Shown: positions 8,123-17,066, counted from the stretch's first letter. The stretch is DNA of 20,000 nt from Zygnema cylindricum (GCA_037447655.1 JBBHKE010001005.1:1-20000); one strand, 5' to 3'. Notes: generated from the letters alone by a model not told the origin. Translations and numbers: made by a program.

Positions 8123-8649
8123 AATACACAGTGCTAATTACTGTGGAGTCTAAGCACTCTATGGTGCGTTGTTACAAAAAGAATCCTAGCCTAGATTTTA
8201 ATGAATGTGTTCGTGACTTTACCTAATTGACGTTACGACTAGATTCTACTATATATAGTCGATATCTTAATGTATAAGATCTAAAGTCTAAAGAATTGAC
8301 TTTAGGGCGGCAATGGACACAAATAATGAAGAACTGAAGTAACGACATAAAGTCATGAGAGAAGACCTGACCGACTCTCAAAGGACTTGTACGGAAGGAC
8401 AAGACTAGACCGACGTATGTGATGATAAGTACGGACAAGACCAAAAAGAGTCGTCCAAAAGACTTAGATGTAGGGCAGCAAAAAGTGGACCGTCACATGA
8501 ACTAAAAAGTACAGACAATACAAAAAGTAACATTGAGTCAACCGACGCTAAATGACCTTTAACAAGACCAAGGTACGTACCAGACCTAGACCAGACCGCG
8601 GTATGGAATGACGGGTACGGACTCAACCGACGCTAAACGTCCTTTAACA
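8000..8649 (-). repeat. Complete LTR shared by units A and B
   Basis: It is 650 bp, exactly the length of the LTR at 13093-13742, with about one difference in ten bases by eye. Its right end is ...CTTTAACA, so the element begins TGTTAAAGG on the minus strand; the ancestral left end is TGTTGGAGG. These form short terminal inverted repeats. It holds a TATA-like box and repeated GGACAAGAC words in the U3 part, and the first gag codons in the R/U5 part. Confidence 0.9.
8249..8258 (-). promoter_or_regulatory. TATA-like box in the LTR
   Basis: The palindrome CTATATATAG lies about 395 bp into the LTR read on the minus strand and roughly 130 bp before the first gag ATG. That spacing suits transcription starting near 8220. 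The matching site in the right LTR is degraded to CTCTATCTAG. Confidence 0.5.
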
Positions 8650-8655
8650 CCCCCC
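8650..8655 (-). other. Polypurine tract of unit B (short G run)
   Basis: On the minus strand GGGGGG directly precedes the LTR start TGTTAAAGG. This is where plus-strand DNA synthesis would be primed. Unit C has seven G at 13743-13749 in the same place. Confidence 0.7.
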
Positions 8656-8699
8656 ATCAAGCGAAAAACTATGAAGTAGATTGAGATGAAAAAGGAAAT

Positions 8700-9662
8700 C
8701 TAGCCAAGAGGAGAAGGAAGACGAAGGCCAGAGGAGAGGCGGTGCTGCTCAAAGTGAGGGCGATGAAGAGCCTAGGTGAGATAATTGGCCACTTGGTTGG
8801 CGGATTTGACATAAAGAAATAAGAGAGTACCATCTTCAACCCGCTCCCAAGAGTAATTATACTGAATGTCGATGTGCTTTGTCCGCTTGTGGTGAACATG
8901 GATTGCGAATTAAAGCAAGAGCTCCTTGGGAATCGGAAAAGATAGGAGTAGGGGCTGAAGGGGGAAATCGAAGATTGGAAAGTAGAGTCCGAAGCCAAAC
9001 AGCTTCGTTAGCGGCATGACAAGCAGCCATATATACCGCCTCAGTGCTGGAGCATGCAGTGGTAGGCTGCTTTCTCCATGACCAAGAGATAAGACCATTG
9101 CCCAAAAAGAAGCACGAGCCAATGGTGGAACGGCGGGAAAGCTCATCTTGTGCCCAATCTGAATAAAAAAATCCCGTAAGAGTACTAGAGCCAGAGGAAG
9201 AACATGTAAAACAAAGAGTTTTAGTGCCCTGTAGATAACGAAAGACACGTTTGGTTGCAACAAGATGATGAAGAGAAGGGCGTTGGAGGAATTGACTAAG
9301 TTTAGTGATTGTTATGGCAATGTCAGGACAGGTGGCTTGCATGGCGTACAGAAGGGCTCCGACCATCGAGCGCTAAGTGGAATGGAGGGAGGGAGAGAGA
9401 AAAGAACCAATGGAAGGGAGGAGAGGGGCATTGGCATCTACAGGGGTGGAAAAGGAGGAGCAGTCTGCCATGCCAAAGCGCTCCAAAAGATCACTAATAA
9501 AGGTCTAGTGAGAGAGGGAGAGGGTGCGAGCTGAGCTATAACAAGAAACTTGAATGCCCAAATAATACGTGAGTTCACCTAGATCGGCCATGTCAAAATG
9601 AGTTTGAATAAGAGATTTGACAGTAGAGATTTCAGAGAAAGAGAAGATCTTACAAGAAGTAG
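8700..9662 (-). pseudogene. Unit B: RT C-terminal region and RNase H, frameshifted
   Basis: After the RT active site the frame is lost near 9650, then recovered. RLLERFGM-like and MVGALLYAMQAT blocks lead into TKLSQFLQRPSLHHLVATKR and YLQGTKTLCF. RNase H is well preserved at 9366-8857: the DWAQDELSRRSTIG aspartate, SSTEAVYMAACHAANEAVWL glutamate and IFSDSQGALAL aspartate are all visible. A frame change in the HxxTKHID region precedes the end, and TAG at 8700-8702 closes pol after SPLG. Stops in place of codons also occur near 9508 and 9375. This is the most complete RNase H in the window. Confidence 0.88.
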
Positions 9663-10232
9663 ATCATCAACAAAGATGGCAACAATCATCAAGGAGGTGC
9701 CAGAGCTGCGAGAGTAAATGCTAAAATCAACATCAATTCCGGTAAATCCTTCTTTCCGCATAATAGCATCTATAGTATGGTTCCATACACGAGGGGGTTG
9801 TTTTAATCCATAAATTGTTTGAATGAGATGGCAAACTAGATGCTCAGATCCAGGGGAATTATAACCCTCAGGCTGATGCATGTAAATGTTTTCAGACAAG
9901 ATCCCATTTAAGAAGGCATTCTTAACATCCATCTCATGAACATAGAAATCTTGTTCAGCAGCTAAAGCAAGTAAAGTGCAGATAGATGTCAACCGTGCAA
10001 CTTGAGCAAAGGTTTCAGTAAAATCTATACCTTCGATTTGGGAAAAACCCTTCGCCACTAAGCGAGCTTTGTATTTGTCCACGGATCCATCCGCTTTCTG
10101 TTTTACACGGAAGACCCATTTTGAGCCAATTGCATTTCTTCCAAAGGGAAGGGGAACAAGAGTCCATATTTTGTTGGAAATTAAGGCATTGAATTTAGCA
10201 TCAGCGGCAAATTTTCCAAACGGAGGCATCAA
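9663..10232 (-). pseudogene. Unit B: reverse transcriptase core
   Basis: This is the copia reverse transcriptase and the best preserved coding block of the array, open for over 200 codons (10232 to 9579). Motifs in order: GSKWVFRVKQKADGS, KARLVAKGFSQIEGIDFTET, MDVKNAFLNGILSENIYMHQ, QTIYGLKQPPRVW and AIFVDDLLLV with catalytic Asp codons at 9663-9668. The family more often has YVDD; FVDD occurs here and in unit A, so it is inherited. The 5' side runs into the linker. A frameshift follows a few residues after the active site. By sequence alone the core could fold, but it is not part of an intact pol. Confidence 0.92.
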
Positions 10233-11050
10233 GAAGTTTTAGGGCAGCCTAAAGAGAGAGAGGGGCTGAAATAAGAGAGGCAAAGACCCCAGTCGAGTAA
10301 ACGTAAGCAAGAGAGGCATGGCCTATGGAGGTAATAAGCCGAGAGGGGGGAGCTCTAAGGCATGCGGGGTTACGGCGAGGTAAAAAAGAGGGCTCAAGAA
10401 GAAGGGAAGTCTCAAGCTCGAGAGGTGAAGGTTCAAGAGGAGTAAAAGGCACAGAAGAAGGTGAGTGGGAAAAAATTGTGGGGGAAAGATTGTCAAAAAT
10501 AGGATCATCTTAGAGAAGAGGGAGAGAGGAGGTAGTATCTTCGGAATTTGTGATATGATGAAGAGGAAGGGCAGGAGAAAATGAGTGGGAAAAAATTGTG
10601 GGGGAAAGATTGTCAAAAAGAGGATCATCTTAGAGAAGAGGGAGAGAGGAGGTAGTAACTTCGGAATTTGTGATATGATGAAGACGAAGAGCATTTAATT
10701 GGCTTGCAAGAGTGATGGGAGCAACTGGGAAAATAAGGGTGGTAGGAGAAGATCGAGGGGGAGGGGGACTTGAAAATGATGAAAAAAAAAACATGGGAGG
10801 ATGAGGAGGAGAGGGGTGGGAAGGTGTAATGTAGGTGAGGTCAAATGGCTAAAAAGATTGAAGGGGGAGTTTTGTGGGAAGAGGGCCATAGAGGGTGAGG
10901 GAGGGAGAGTCGGATAATGGGGGAAGAGAGGAAGGGAAGGGCGTAGAGACAAGGTTTTGGTGATGTGTCGTTTCGTTGAAAATTACTTCTCTGGTGGTAA
11001 TGACGGGATTTTAAGGACTCCAGATGCGGTACGCTTTGGAATTTGGAGCG
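10233..11050 (-). pseudogene. Unit B: integrase tail and Ser/Thr/Pro-rich linker to RT
   Basis: The segment begins with GYAPNSKAYRIWSP, the usual copia block after the integrase core, then a stop (TAA). It continues as a Ser/Pro-rich, low-complexity linker with an ITNSEDTTSSLPLL repeat. The linker contains a 120-bp in-frame tandem duplication and an in-frame TAA in each copy. Such linkers are variable in the family. Confidence 0.75.
10463..10702 (-). repeat. 120-bp tandem duplication within the pol linker
   Basis: GAGTGGGAAAAAATTGTGGG begins at 10463 and again at 10583, a 120-bp period. The copies differ at only a few positions up to about 10690, where the second one ends. The length is a multiple of three, so it adds 40 codons without shifting the frame. 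Unit A lacks the corresponding region, so its presence there cannot be tested. Confidence 0.9.
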
Positions 11051-11600
11051 TACCCAACGAAAATGTAATGTTCGATTGTAATTTTCTGCGCTGCCATTTT
11101 GTTGTGACGTCCAAGGCGCTGTTAAATGACACGAGATTCCATGTTGCATGAGAAAGTAAGAAAATTGGTAGGACAAAAATTCGCCACCGTTGTCACTATG
11201 CAAGACTTTGATTTGTTTGTTGTGAAAATTTTCTGCCAACGCCTTAAATTCTTGAAATCGTGCAAATGTGTCATATTTATGACAAATTGGATACACATGT
11301 CAAAAACGGGTGGCGTGGTCAATAAAAGTGACAAAATAAAGGAATCCACTATAGGTATGCGTGCGAATGGGACCACAGGCGTCCGTATGTACAAGTGCAA
11401 ATGGTTTAGTGATGACGGTAGTGCTAGTGGGAAATGAGTGACGAGGAATTTTTCCTTCCACGCAACCGTGACAAAAATCCAAAGATTTATACTAGAAAAC
11501 AAATTGATTGCGGTTACAAGATTTGGCAAAGTACGCAAACTTTTGCTAATTAAATGACCATATCTTAAATGCCAAAGTGGAAAACTTTCGACGCTAGCAT
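11051..11600 (-). pseudogene. Unit B: integrase (GAG-pre-integrase and rve core), C-terminal part deleted
   Basis: Integrase would insert the cDNA. LWHLRYGHL near 11560 and CHGCVEGKIPRHSFP near 11475 form the HHCC zinc region, in two frames. The core keeps D in HTDACGP (11381-11383), D in SDNGGEF (11192-11194) and E in QNGSAEN (11084-11086), an exact D-35-E spacing. TGA after DHATRF (just left of 11303) breaks the frame. After YNRTLHF the sequence jumps directly to the downstream VGYAPNSK block near 11058, so the part between (normally about a hundred residues) is deleted. A nonsense TAA (11632-11634) lies just upstream. It is certainly integrase and certainly dead. Confidence 0.92.
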
Positions 11601-11631
11601 TTAAAGCAAATATTTTTGGTGTACTATAGGA

Positions 11632-11970
11632 TTATAGGACGTACATATAATCTCGTGCTACGCCAAAACCTACAGTATTATTGTCTTTTCTATCAAGAAA
11701 CGTTACTCTATCATTATTAAATTCAGCTTTTAATCCATCAAAAGTGGCAACTTTGACAGAAAATAGATTCCTAGCTAGATCAGGAACAAAACGGACGTCA
11801 CGAATGTAAATAGACACATTAGGGACGTTAACGTCGCCAAAATGAGTAGCCAACAGAATGCGGTCGTCTCCTAAACAAATCTGCATAGAAGATGATAGAG
11901 GAGAAAGGTGAGTGAACCAATCGGATCGTGGTGAAAGGTGGTGACTAGCACCACTATCTATGAGCTAATC
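11632..11970 (-). pseudogene. Unit B: aspartic protease
   Basis: The retropepsin would cut Gag-Pol. The active site IDSGASHHLS has its catalytic Asp codon at 11956-11958. Hydrophobic strands follow, including ILLATHFGDVNVPN, and the typical RFVPDLARNLFSV block at about 11780. In this frame TAG at 11965-11967 replaces the Trp that usually precedes LIDSGAS. Gag ends in a neighbouring frame at 11958-11960, so Gag and protease are now out of frame. An indel is likelier than programmed frameshifting because damage is general. Confidence 0.85.
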
Positions 11971-12695
11971 GTGAAGGGTTTCCATTGTGGAAATTGAGTA
12001 TTCGGAGTGACAGAATTTGGGATATGATGGGCAACATTGCCATATCCAAATTCTGGCGAGGGGGGGAGGACAAAAGGGGAAGCTACTGGAGTGGGATAAA
12101 TAGAGGAGAAAGGTGGGGAGAAAGCGGTCGACCAAAGGGGGTAAACGAGGATTGAAGAGGCATAATGCGCTGCGGCTTTAGAATATTGTGGAACGGATGG
12201 AGAAGAGGAATAATGGTGAGGAGAAGGAAAATTGGGAGAGAAAGAAGGGTGTGGAGGGAGTGGGAGGGTGGGAAGAACTGGTGAGGTGGCGTAGGCAGCA
12301 TTGACATTCCCTCCAATTTTAGGGGGATTGGAAGCCTCGGCTGCTTTCCGCCTCGCCAATTTTCGACAGTCTTCCACGGAATGTTCTTTTGTTTTGCAGT
12401 AAACGCAAAACAAACGCTGCACCCCCCTAGAGATAGGTTTCTGATTTTCAACAATAAAGGCATTTGCGTGAGAGATATTTAGAGCAGAAAAAGAGAGAAG
12501 TTTTGTCTCTTCATGTAAAAGTTTTGTACAAAGGGAGTCAAATGGAATGGATTGGTCTAGATTTTCAAACGAGGAAATGAAAGGGGAAAAGGTTTCAAGG
12601 AGTCCTCTTAAAAGGGTTGAAGAGAGGTCCTCGTCGGAAAGGTTCACGCCTATCATGGTGCAATTTCCGACCGACAATTTGACTGTGCTAATCAA
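11958..12695 (-). pseudogene. Unit B: gag central and C-terminal part with zinc knuckle
   Basis: An open frame of 245 codons. Its first third resembles the copia-type gag (UBN2-like) helical domain: LSDEDLSSTLLRGLLETFSP and LCTKLLHEETKLLSF. The nucleic-acid-binding knuckle CVYCKTKEHSVEDC (CX2CX4HX4C) lies at 12366-12407. A long Pro/Ser-rich tail follows. The frame starts within gag, not at its true start; TGA just upstream separates it from the preceding fragment. It lies between the gag N-terminus and protease, as expected. Confidence 0.87.
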
Positions 12696-13215
12696 TCCTG
12701 CATGGATTCGGACAGCTTTTTCATGGAGTTAAAAAACGCTGGTTTTTGAATTCGTCGAGCAGCCCATCCGATTTGAATCTAAGTTGTTTGAAGACGACTC
12801 CAAGCCTCGGCGAAAGAGGAGGCGCCGCGAATAAGACGAGTGCGCTCGGTAGTAAATAACATCACTAGGCGAGCGTACACCTCCTCATCTTTTTGTTTCC
12901 ATGTAGTTATTGCCAAATCTTTTGTAGCTTTTTCTACTGGTGTATCAGTAAAGGAAAGGATAGGAGGTTGTGAACTTCCTATAAAATGGTCCTAAACCTT
13001 CTCGTGTTTGAAAAAATGCATTGCTGAAAATGACTAATCATTGAAGTTTTGGCCATCAAACTTCTGGAAGTGGCATGGTCGGGCCCATAACCTATTGGAG
13101 GTGGATATGCGGAAGCCATGAAATTGTACACAAGAGAAAAATCAATGCATTGAAGAGAGATATTGATTTGCATTTGGGATGATTTCATTAAGTGAGAAGA
13201 GTCACTTATATACAA
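12696..13215 (-). pseudogene. Unit B: gag N-terminal part, frameshifted, starting in the LTR
   Basis: The frame opens at ATG 13213-13215 inside the LTR (MYISDSSHLMKSSQMQINIS), passes MASAYPPPIGYGPDHA across the putative primer site, and is thrown out of frame near 13066, where about 10 bp present in unit A are missing. Further right-to-left, TKDLAITTWKQKDEEVYARL and SFAEAWSRLQ are recognisable copia gag blocks in another frame, interrupted by stops near 12780 and 12705. The LTR-encoded leader is almost the same as in unit A, which supports it being real coding sequence. Confidence 0.8.
13081..13092 (-). other. Putative primer-binding site of unit B (tRNA-iMet anticodon-arm type)
   Basis: GGGCCCATAACC on the plus strand directly abuts the LTR start at 13093. 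It is identical to 12 bases of the initiator tRNA-Met anticodon arm. The element RNA therefore reads GGTTATGGGCCC, as in the primer site I recall for Drosophila copia. Confidence 0.7.
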
Positions 13216-13742
13216 AACACACAGTGCTAATTACTATGGAGTAATTGCACTCTATGGTGCGTTGTAACAAAAAGAATCCTAGTCTAGATTACAATTAATA
13301 TGTTCGTGACTTTACTTTATTGACGTTACGACTAGATTCTACTCTATCTAGTTGATATTTTAAGTAAGTTGTCTAAAGTCTAAAGAAATTGACTTTAGGG
13401 CGGCAATGGACAGAAATAATGAAGAACTGAAATAACGACCTAAAGTCATGAGAGAAGAACGGACCAACGCTCAAAGGACTTGTACGTAAGGACAAGACTG
13501 GACCGACATATGTGATGATAAGTATGGACAAGACCAAAAAGAGTCGTCCAAAAGACTTAGACGTAGGGCGGCAAAAAGTGGACCGTCACATGAACTAAAA
13601 AGTACCGACAGTACAAAAAGTGACATTAAGTTAACCGACGCTAAATGACCTTTAACAAAACCAAGGTACTGACAAGACCTAGACGGGACCGCCGTATGGA
13701 ATGACGGGTACAGACTAAACCGGCGCTAAATGTCCTTTGACA
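13093..13742 (-). repeat. Complete LTR shared by units B and C
   Basis: 650 bp, colinear with 8000-8649. The left end reads TATTGGAGG and the right end CTTTGACA. As the 5' LTR of B it supplies the start of gag. As the 3' LTR of C it follows C's purine tract. It is somewhat diverged from its partner, including in the TATA-like box. Confidence 0.9.
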
Positions 13743-14208
13743 CCCCCCCTCAAGCGAAAACAATGAAGTACATTGAGATGAAAAAGGAAATCTAGCCAAG
13801 AGGAGAAGGAAGACGAAGGCCAGAGGAGGGGCGGTGTTGCTCAAAGTGAGGGCGATGAAGAGCCTTGGTGAGATAATCGACCACTTGGTCGGCAGATTTG
13901 ACATATAGAAACTGGAGAGTGCCATCTTCGACCCGCTCCCGAGATTAATGATACTGAATGTCGATGTCCTTTGTGCGTTTGTGGTGAACAAGATTGCGGA
14001 TCAAAGCAAGAGCTCCCTGGGAATCGGAAAAGATAGGAGTAGGGGCTGAAGGGGGAAATCCAAGATTGGAAAGTAGAGTCCGAAGCCAGACAGTTTCCTT
14101 AGCGACGTGACAAGCAACCATATTTTCCGCCTCAGTGTTGGAGCATGTAGTGGTAGGCTACTTTTTGCATGACCAAGAGATAAGACCATTGCCCGAAAAG
14201 AAGCACGT
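13743..14208 (-). pseudogene. Unit C: RNase H and pol 3' end, truncated
   Basis: The purine tract (seven G on the minus strand, 13743-13749), the pol stop TAG at 13792-13794, the DQVVDYLTKALHRPHFEQH block in its frame, and the RNase H region up to NGLISWSCKK are present. Homology to unit B stops abruptly after GAAGCACG at 14208, where unrelated sequence begins. Everything upstream in this unit (RT to gag and its own 5' LTR) is absent. This is the right end of the array. Confidence 0.87.
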
Positions 14209-14284
14209 TATAGTACTAAAAGTACAAAACTGACAGATCATCCGTTCAAAATGGAATACAGTCCATACTACAATACAGAAATAA

Positions 14285-14298
14285 AAAACCCTAAACAT
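14285..14298 (-). repeat. Dispersed 14-mer ATGTTTAGGGTTTT, copy 1
   Basis: Exact 14-base match, here inverted, to copies at 15334-15347 and 18083-18096. It contains one plant-type telomere unit but no tandem run. Confidence 0.6.
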
Positions 14299-14518
14299 AC
14301 GGTATTGTAGCGTGGAGAAAATGGGAGGCGAGAAAGATGTGGACACAATCAACATGCTCGCGCGTGCGAAAAAACGCAAGGTTCAATACTAAGGGTGTGT
14401 TCCCATGTAACCGAAACTTTGAAACGTTACTTTGGATTTTAGCGCAAATTTTACGGTTTACTTTTCAAAGCGTGTCTATGTCGATCGTTACTTGCGCCTT
14501 CATTACTTCAAATATATG

Positions 14519-14635
14519 ACAGTTGTAAACGTCGCCAATATCTTACGACATTTGTAGACGCCAACAAACTACGGACATTTGTACACTACAACGAGCTCCT
14601 GACATAATGCGGACATTTGTCGACGTCAACGAGCT
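14519..14635. repeat. Degenerate tandem units of GACATTTGTNGACGYCAAC
   Basis: Units start near 14519, 14548, 14575 and 14612, about 27-37 bp apart, several followed by ACGAGCTC. A related set lies at 17958-18055 at the same distance from the left end of the sister element. Confidence 0.6.
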
Positions 14636-15011
14636 CATAATATTTGAAGATGCCCACACGTGGACAACATAAGCAATTGCCTACGTGTACAAATGGGTTG
14701 TATAGTACAGTATTGAAAGTGACATTGAATGTTCGACGTGACATTATAGACGTCGCACTTTCTTTCACTGCCATGTGTCTAGTTCTGGCGGATCTTGTCC
14801 GAATGCCTGTCGCCATTTTCTACGCTTTCTCATTTGACACAATCACATACAATTCCGTACAGGCAAACAAAGAAACAAATTGTTTGCAAACGGACAAACA
14901 ACTTTTTTTTCGTGTACTCTCCCAACTGCAAAAATAAATTCGAAAACGTTTGACGCGTGTAATCCTGGTTTTCTATTCGTCAATAGGGTAGTTTTTTGAT
15001 TAAATCAGATC

Positions 15012-15050
15012 GTGATTTGATTCCAGTGCACGTGTGAAGATGAGTTGGAA
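15012..15050 (+). repeat. Dispersed repeat shared with 19656-19710
   Basis: TGATTTGATTCC, ACGTGTG and GGAAGTGGGTCG occur in the same order as TGATTTGATG, ATGTGTTG and CGAAAGTGGGTCG near 19656-19710. This suggests a diverged common repeat. Confidence 0.4.
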
Positions 15051-15228
15051 GTGGGTCGTGATAATAATAACGCCAAATTGCCGTACTTTCCAAGTTCCAA
15101 GAAGACGCAAAATGTACTTGTGTTTTTGCCCATTTTTAGTACAACATAATATTTTCTCGTTGGAAGTCCCATTTCCTGTGAAAACTACGGAAAGAAAACC
15201 CTTAGTTGAACACATGGGAACACACCCT

Positions 15229-15630
15229 AAACCTTGCAATTTTTGCGCTACGGACAACGTGTGGGGCATGCGGGGAAAAGTCCCACATTCATTTAGTTTT
15301 ACGACGCGCCGCGCGGACGTCGTGTGTAAAGATATGTTTAGGGTTTTTATTATGTGTGTGTTTTTTTTGTATAAAAAAAACACAACCAATAAAAAACCTT
15401 TAACATCTAACCCTAACAATCCGAGGTTCCTGGGCGGATTCGACCGGGTGATTAAAAAAAACAAACAAATTCGGGTACGGCCGGGTAAGCAAAGAACGAA
15501 AAAAATTGAAGGTTCGTATTTACGTTCCACTAAAGTACACCGCGTATCGTTATTAGCGTCAAAGTTTAAATAGTGTTGAAGAAAATTTACCGTTATTAAT
15601 ACTAATTAAAAATTTGAAAATAAAAAAAAG
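15229..15630. other. Repeat-like stretch with overlapping ORFs, no gene recognised
   Basis: Open frames of about 180 codons exist on both strands across 15000-15573. They overlap and run through the hairpin and the repeat end at 15228, so they are unlikely genes. A copy of the foldback terminal motif lies at 15533-15557. Confidence 0.45.
15339..15403. repeat. Long hairpin with 11-bp perfect core
   Basis: GTGTTTTTTTT (15358-15368) and AAAAAAAACAC (15373-15383) surround a GTAT loop. The pairing continues outward through GGTTTTTATT and AATAAAAAACC with mismatches, giving arms of about 28 bp. Confidence 0.8.
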
Positions 15631-15924
15631 GTGTATTCTAATTTTGGCGTTAATTATAGTTTCGGAGTTACAAAAAAAGAAATATCCGCGATACGATTGC
15701 ATACAAATATTAGAAATTGTACCCCGTCGCGAAATTTAAATATCCTTACATGTTTGACTAAATTACGACAATTATGTGTCAACGCTACCTTGCAAAACGT
15801 AGACTTTATTATCAATTTTTTAATGCGTAACATTAACAAATGGGACGATTACGCAACGTTGTTTTGTCAAAATAACTTGGACGTATGTCCGATGTTCCGT
15901 TCGTCCGTTTGTTATGTATTCTAA
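15631..15924 (+). CDS. Unrecognised small ORF, 97 aa
   Basis: The frame begins at a non-AUG codon in the supplied range; the first in-frame ATG comes much later (LMRNINKW region). It is rich in Ile, Leu, Asn and Cys, with six Cys spread along it, and ends CYVF. An acceptor-like TTATAG precedes TTTCGG near 15660. There is no signal peptide, membrane segment or family I recognise. In this AT-rich background an ORF of this size is only mildly unusual, so it may be chance or the remnant of an exon. Confidence 0.15.
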   Translation: MYSNFGVNYSFGVTKKEISAIRLHTNIRNCTPSRNLNILTCLTKLRQLCVNATLQNVDFIINFLMRNINKWDDYATLFCQNNLDVCPMFRSSVCYVF

Positions 15925-16460
15925 TTATGTCGCGTTTGGGTAGTCTTATTCTATTTAAGTATGTTTATATGTGTCTTAATTGTAATAAGTGTGCTCCCTC
16001 TTACATCTTTCAAAGTTGTGACCTGTATTAGCGTCAATGTTGTCCTGTATTTGAGTAAAACTACATTAAAAAGGTCCAAAACTTACAGAGTAAACAACCA
16101 ATTGATCTTTCCCGTAATGTGATTGTTCGCCCATAATTACACGTGTCAATTTGTTATTCACGCAAACAATATAGCCTGAACACAACATATCACAACCACA
16201 AATTTACTTTTTTGTTGTCACATCCAAGCCACGATATGCCATTTTGGGAATCTCGTCATTTTTTTGACGAGAAATCGAAAGTTTCGCTTCCAGTTTCAGC
16301 TTTGGGTGTTATGTTAGGTACTTTTAGTTATTATGGTTATTATATCATTTCATTATTTTTCTTTTAAACACGGAGGAACAAAAAGTGACGTGTAAGTCAT
16401 CGTGGTGGAGACGTATTTCTCAAAAACATGAGAACAAGAAAAAAAAAGGTGCAAGTTTCA
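15925..16460. other. AT-rich sequence, nothing recognised
   Basis: A frame at 16143-16367 encodes 74 residues ending in hydrophobic and aromatic residues (YYGYYIISLFFF). It matches no family I know. Confidence 0.35.
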
Positions 16461-16464
16461 TACA

Positions 16465-16680
16465 AATTTTTTCTCTCTCCCTTTCTCTATCCTCTCTCAA
16501 TCCATTTCTCGCTCTTTTTTTTCGCTCTAACTCTCGTTCATCACCCCTCTCATTTGTGATCTTTTCCCCCCATTCAGCAATATAAACCATTTTTTTCTCT
16601 CTTTTTCACTTCTCACACTCTCTTTCCCTCCCTTTCCACCACATTATCTCTCTTTATCAATTTGTCTGAATTTTTTTGTC
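16465..16680. repeat. Pyrimidine-rich (CTCTCC/CTTTTT) tract
   Basis: The plus strand is mostly C and T, the opposite polarity to the satellite at 3065-4320. Sequence is irregular with no fixed period. Confidence 0.7.
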
Positions 16681-16774
16681 CCTCATGGGGTCCGCTATTG
16701 TGAGTTGATAGGGTGAAAGAGGGAAGAGTGAGAGGAAAGGGAAAAAGCCTTGTAAAAAGGCTTCGGCCATTTTG

Positions 16775-17041
16775 TTATAAATATATATCTTTTGTGGCCA
16801 ATTGGTTGTGTTTTTCTTCTGTGCTTCCGCTGCATACCACCTTTGTGGTATATCTTACATGAAATGCCTGCATGAATGGTGGAATGAGAAAGTGTCGTGT
16901 GTCAACTTCCACCTCAAACTGCCGCTCGCCAAATTCTGTACTTCCGTACAAATGTAGGTTCACGGAATCGCCGATTTGATTCTGTACATAACGTTTCGTC
17001 GCGCCACATAAAATTGATCCCGTTTGCCGGTACAAATACAT
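16775..17041 (-). CDS. Unrecognised ORF, possible exon remnant
   Basis: The minus-strand frame contains NLHLYGSTEFGERQFEVEVD and then FLIPPFMQAFH, followed by a donor-like GTAAGA. A second frame overlapping it begins in the GGGAGA repeat and reads WKVTISGNVFVPANGINFMW. The mix of beta-strand-like segments made me think of a broken B3 DNA-binding domain, but the match is too weak to assert. It may be non-coding. Confidence 0.15.
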   Translation of the reverse strand: MYLYRQTGSILCGATKRYVQNQIGDSVNLHLYGSTEFGERQFEVEVDTRHFLIPPFMQAFHVRYTTKVVCSGSTEEKHNQLATKDIYL

Positions 17042-17066
17042 TGCCCGAGATTGTCACTTTCCAACA

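Larger units (their letters stand above)
6053..14208 (-). mobile_element. Tandem array of Ty1/copia retrotransposon units sharing LTRs
   Basis: Left to right: LTR remnant (6053-6102), unit A (6103-7999), complete LTR (8000-8649), unit B (8650-13092), complete LTR (13093-13742), start of unit C (13743-14208). All are read on the minus strand. Each complete LTR is flanked on its left by the primer-binding side of one unit and on its right by the C-run tract and pol end of the next, with no target duplication or foreign DNA. One LTR therefore serves two neighbours, the layout left by unequal LTR recombination or by insertion of multimeric or circular cDNA. Units are roughly nine-tenths alike by eye. 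All are defective. Confidence 0.88.
14390..15228. mobile_element. Possible non-autonomous DNA element, family 'AGGGTGTGTTCCC' copy 1
   Basis: The left end AGGGTGTGTTCCCATGT (14390-14406) has a perfect 17-bp inverted partner at 15212-15228. Outside the ends GCAAGGTT and AACCTTGC are also inverted, so the true termini may lie slightly further out. Inside, GACATTTGTAGACG-like units repeat between 14519 and 14630. The left end resembles those at 17844 and 19089. No transposase and no clear target duplication are seen. Confidence 0.6.

Noticed and set aside
11958-11970. Programmed frameshift between gag and protease
   Set aside because: Frames differ, but no slippery site is evident and the pol frame also holds a TAG there; random damage is simpler.
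6053-14208. Nested insertion of one copia element into another
   Set aside because: LTR borders join directly to element primer sites and purine tracts without target duplications, as expected for tandem sharing of LTRs.
15000-15573. Pair of overlapping ~180-codon ORFs on opposite strands
   Set aside because: They span a transposon-like end and a hairpin, mirror each other in part, and match no family.
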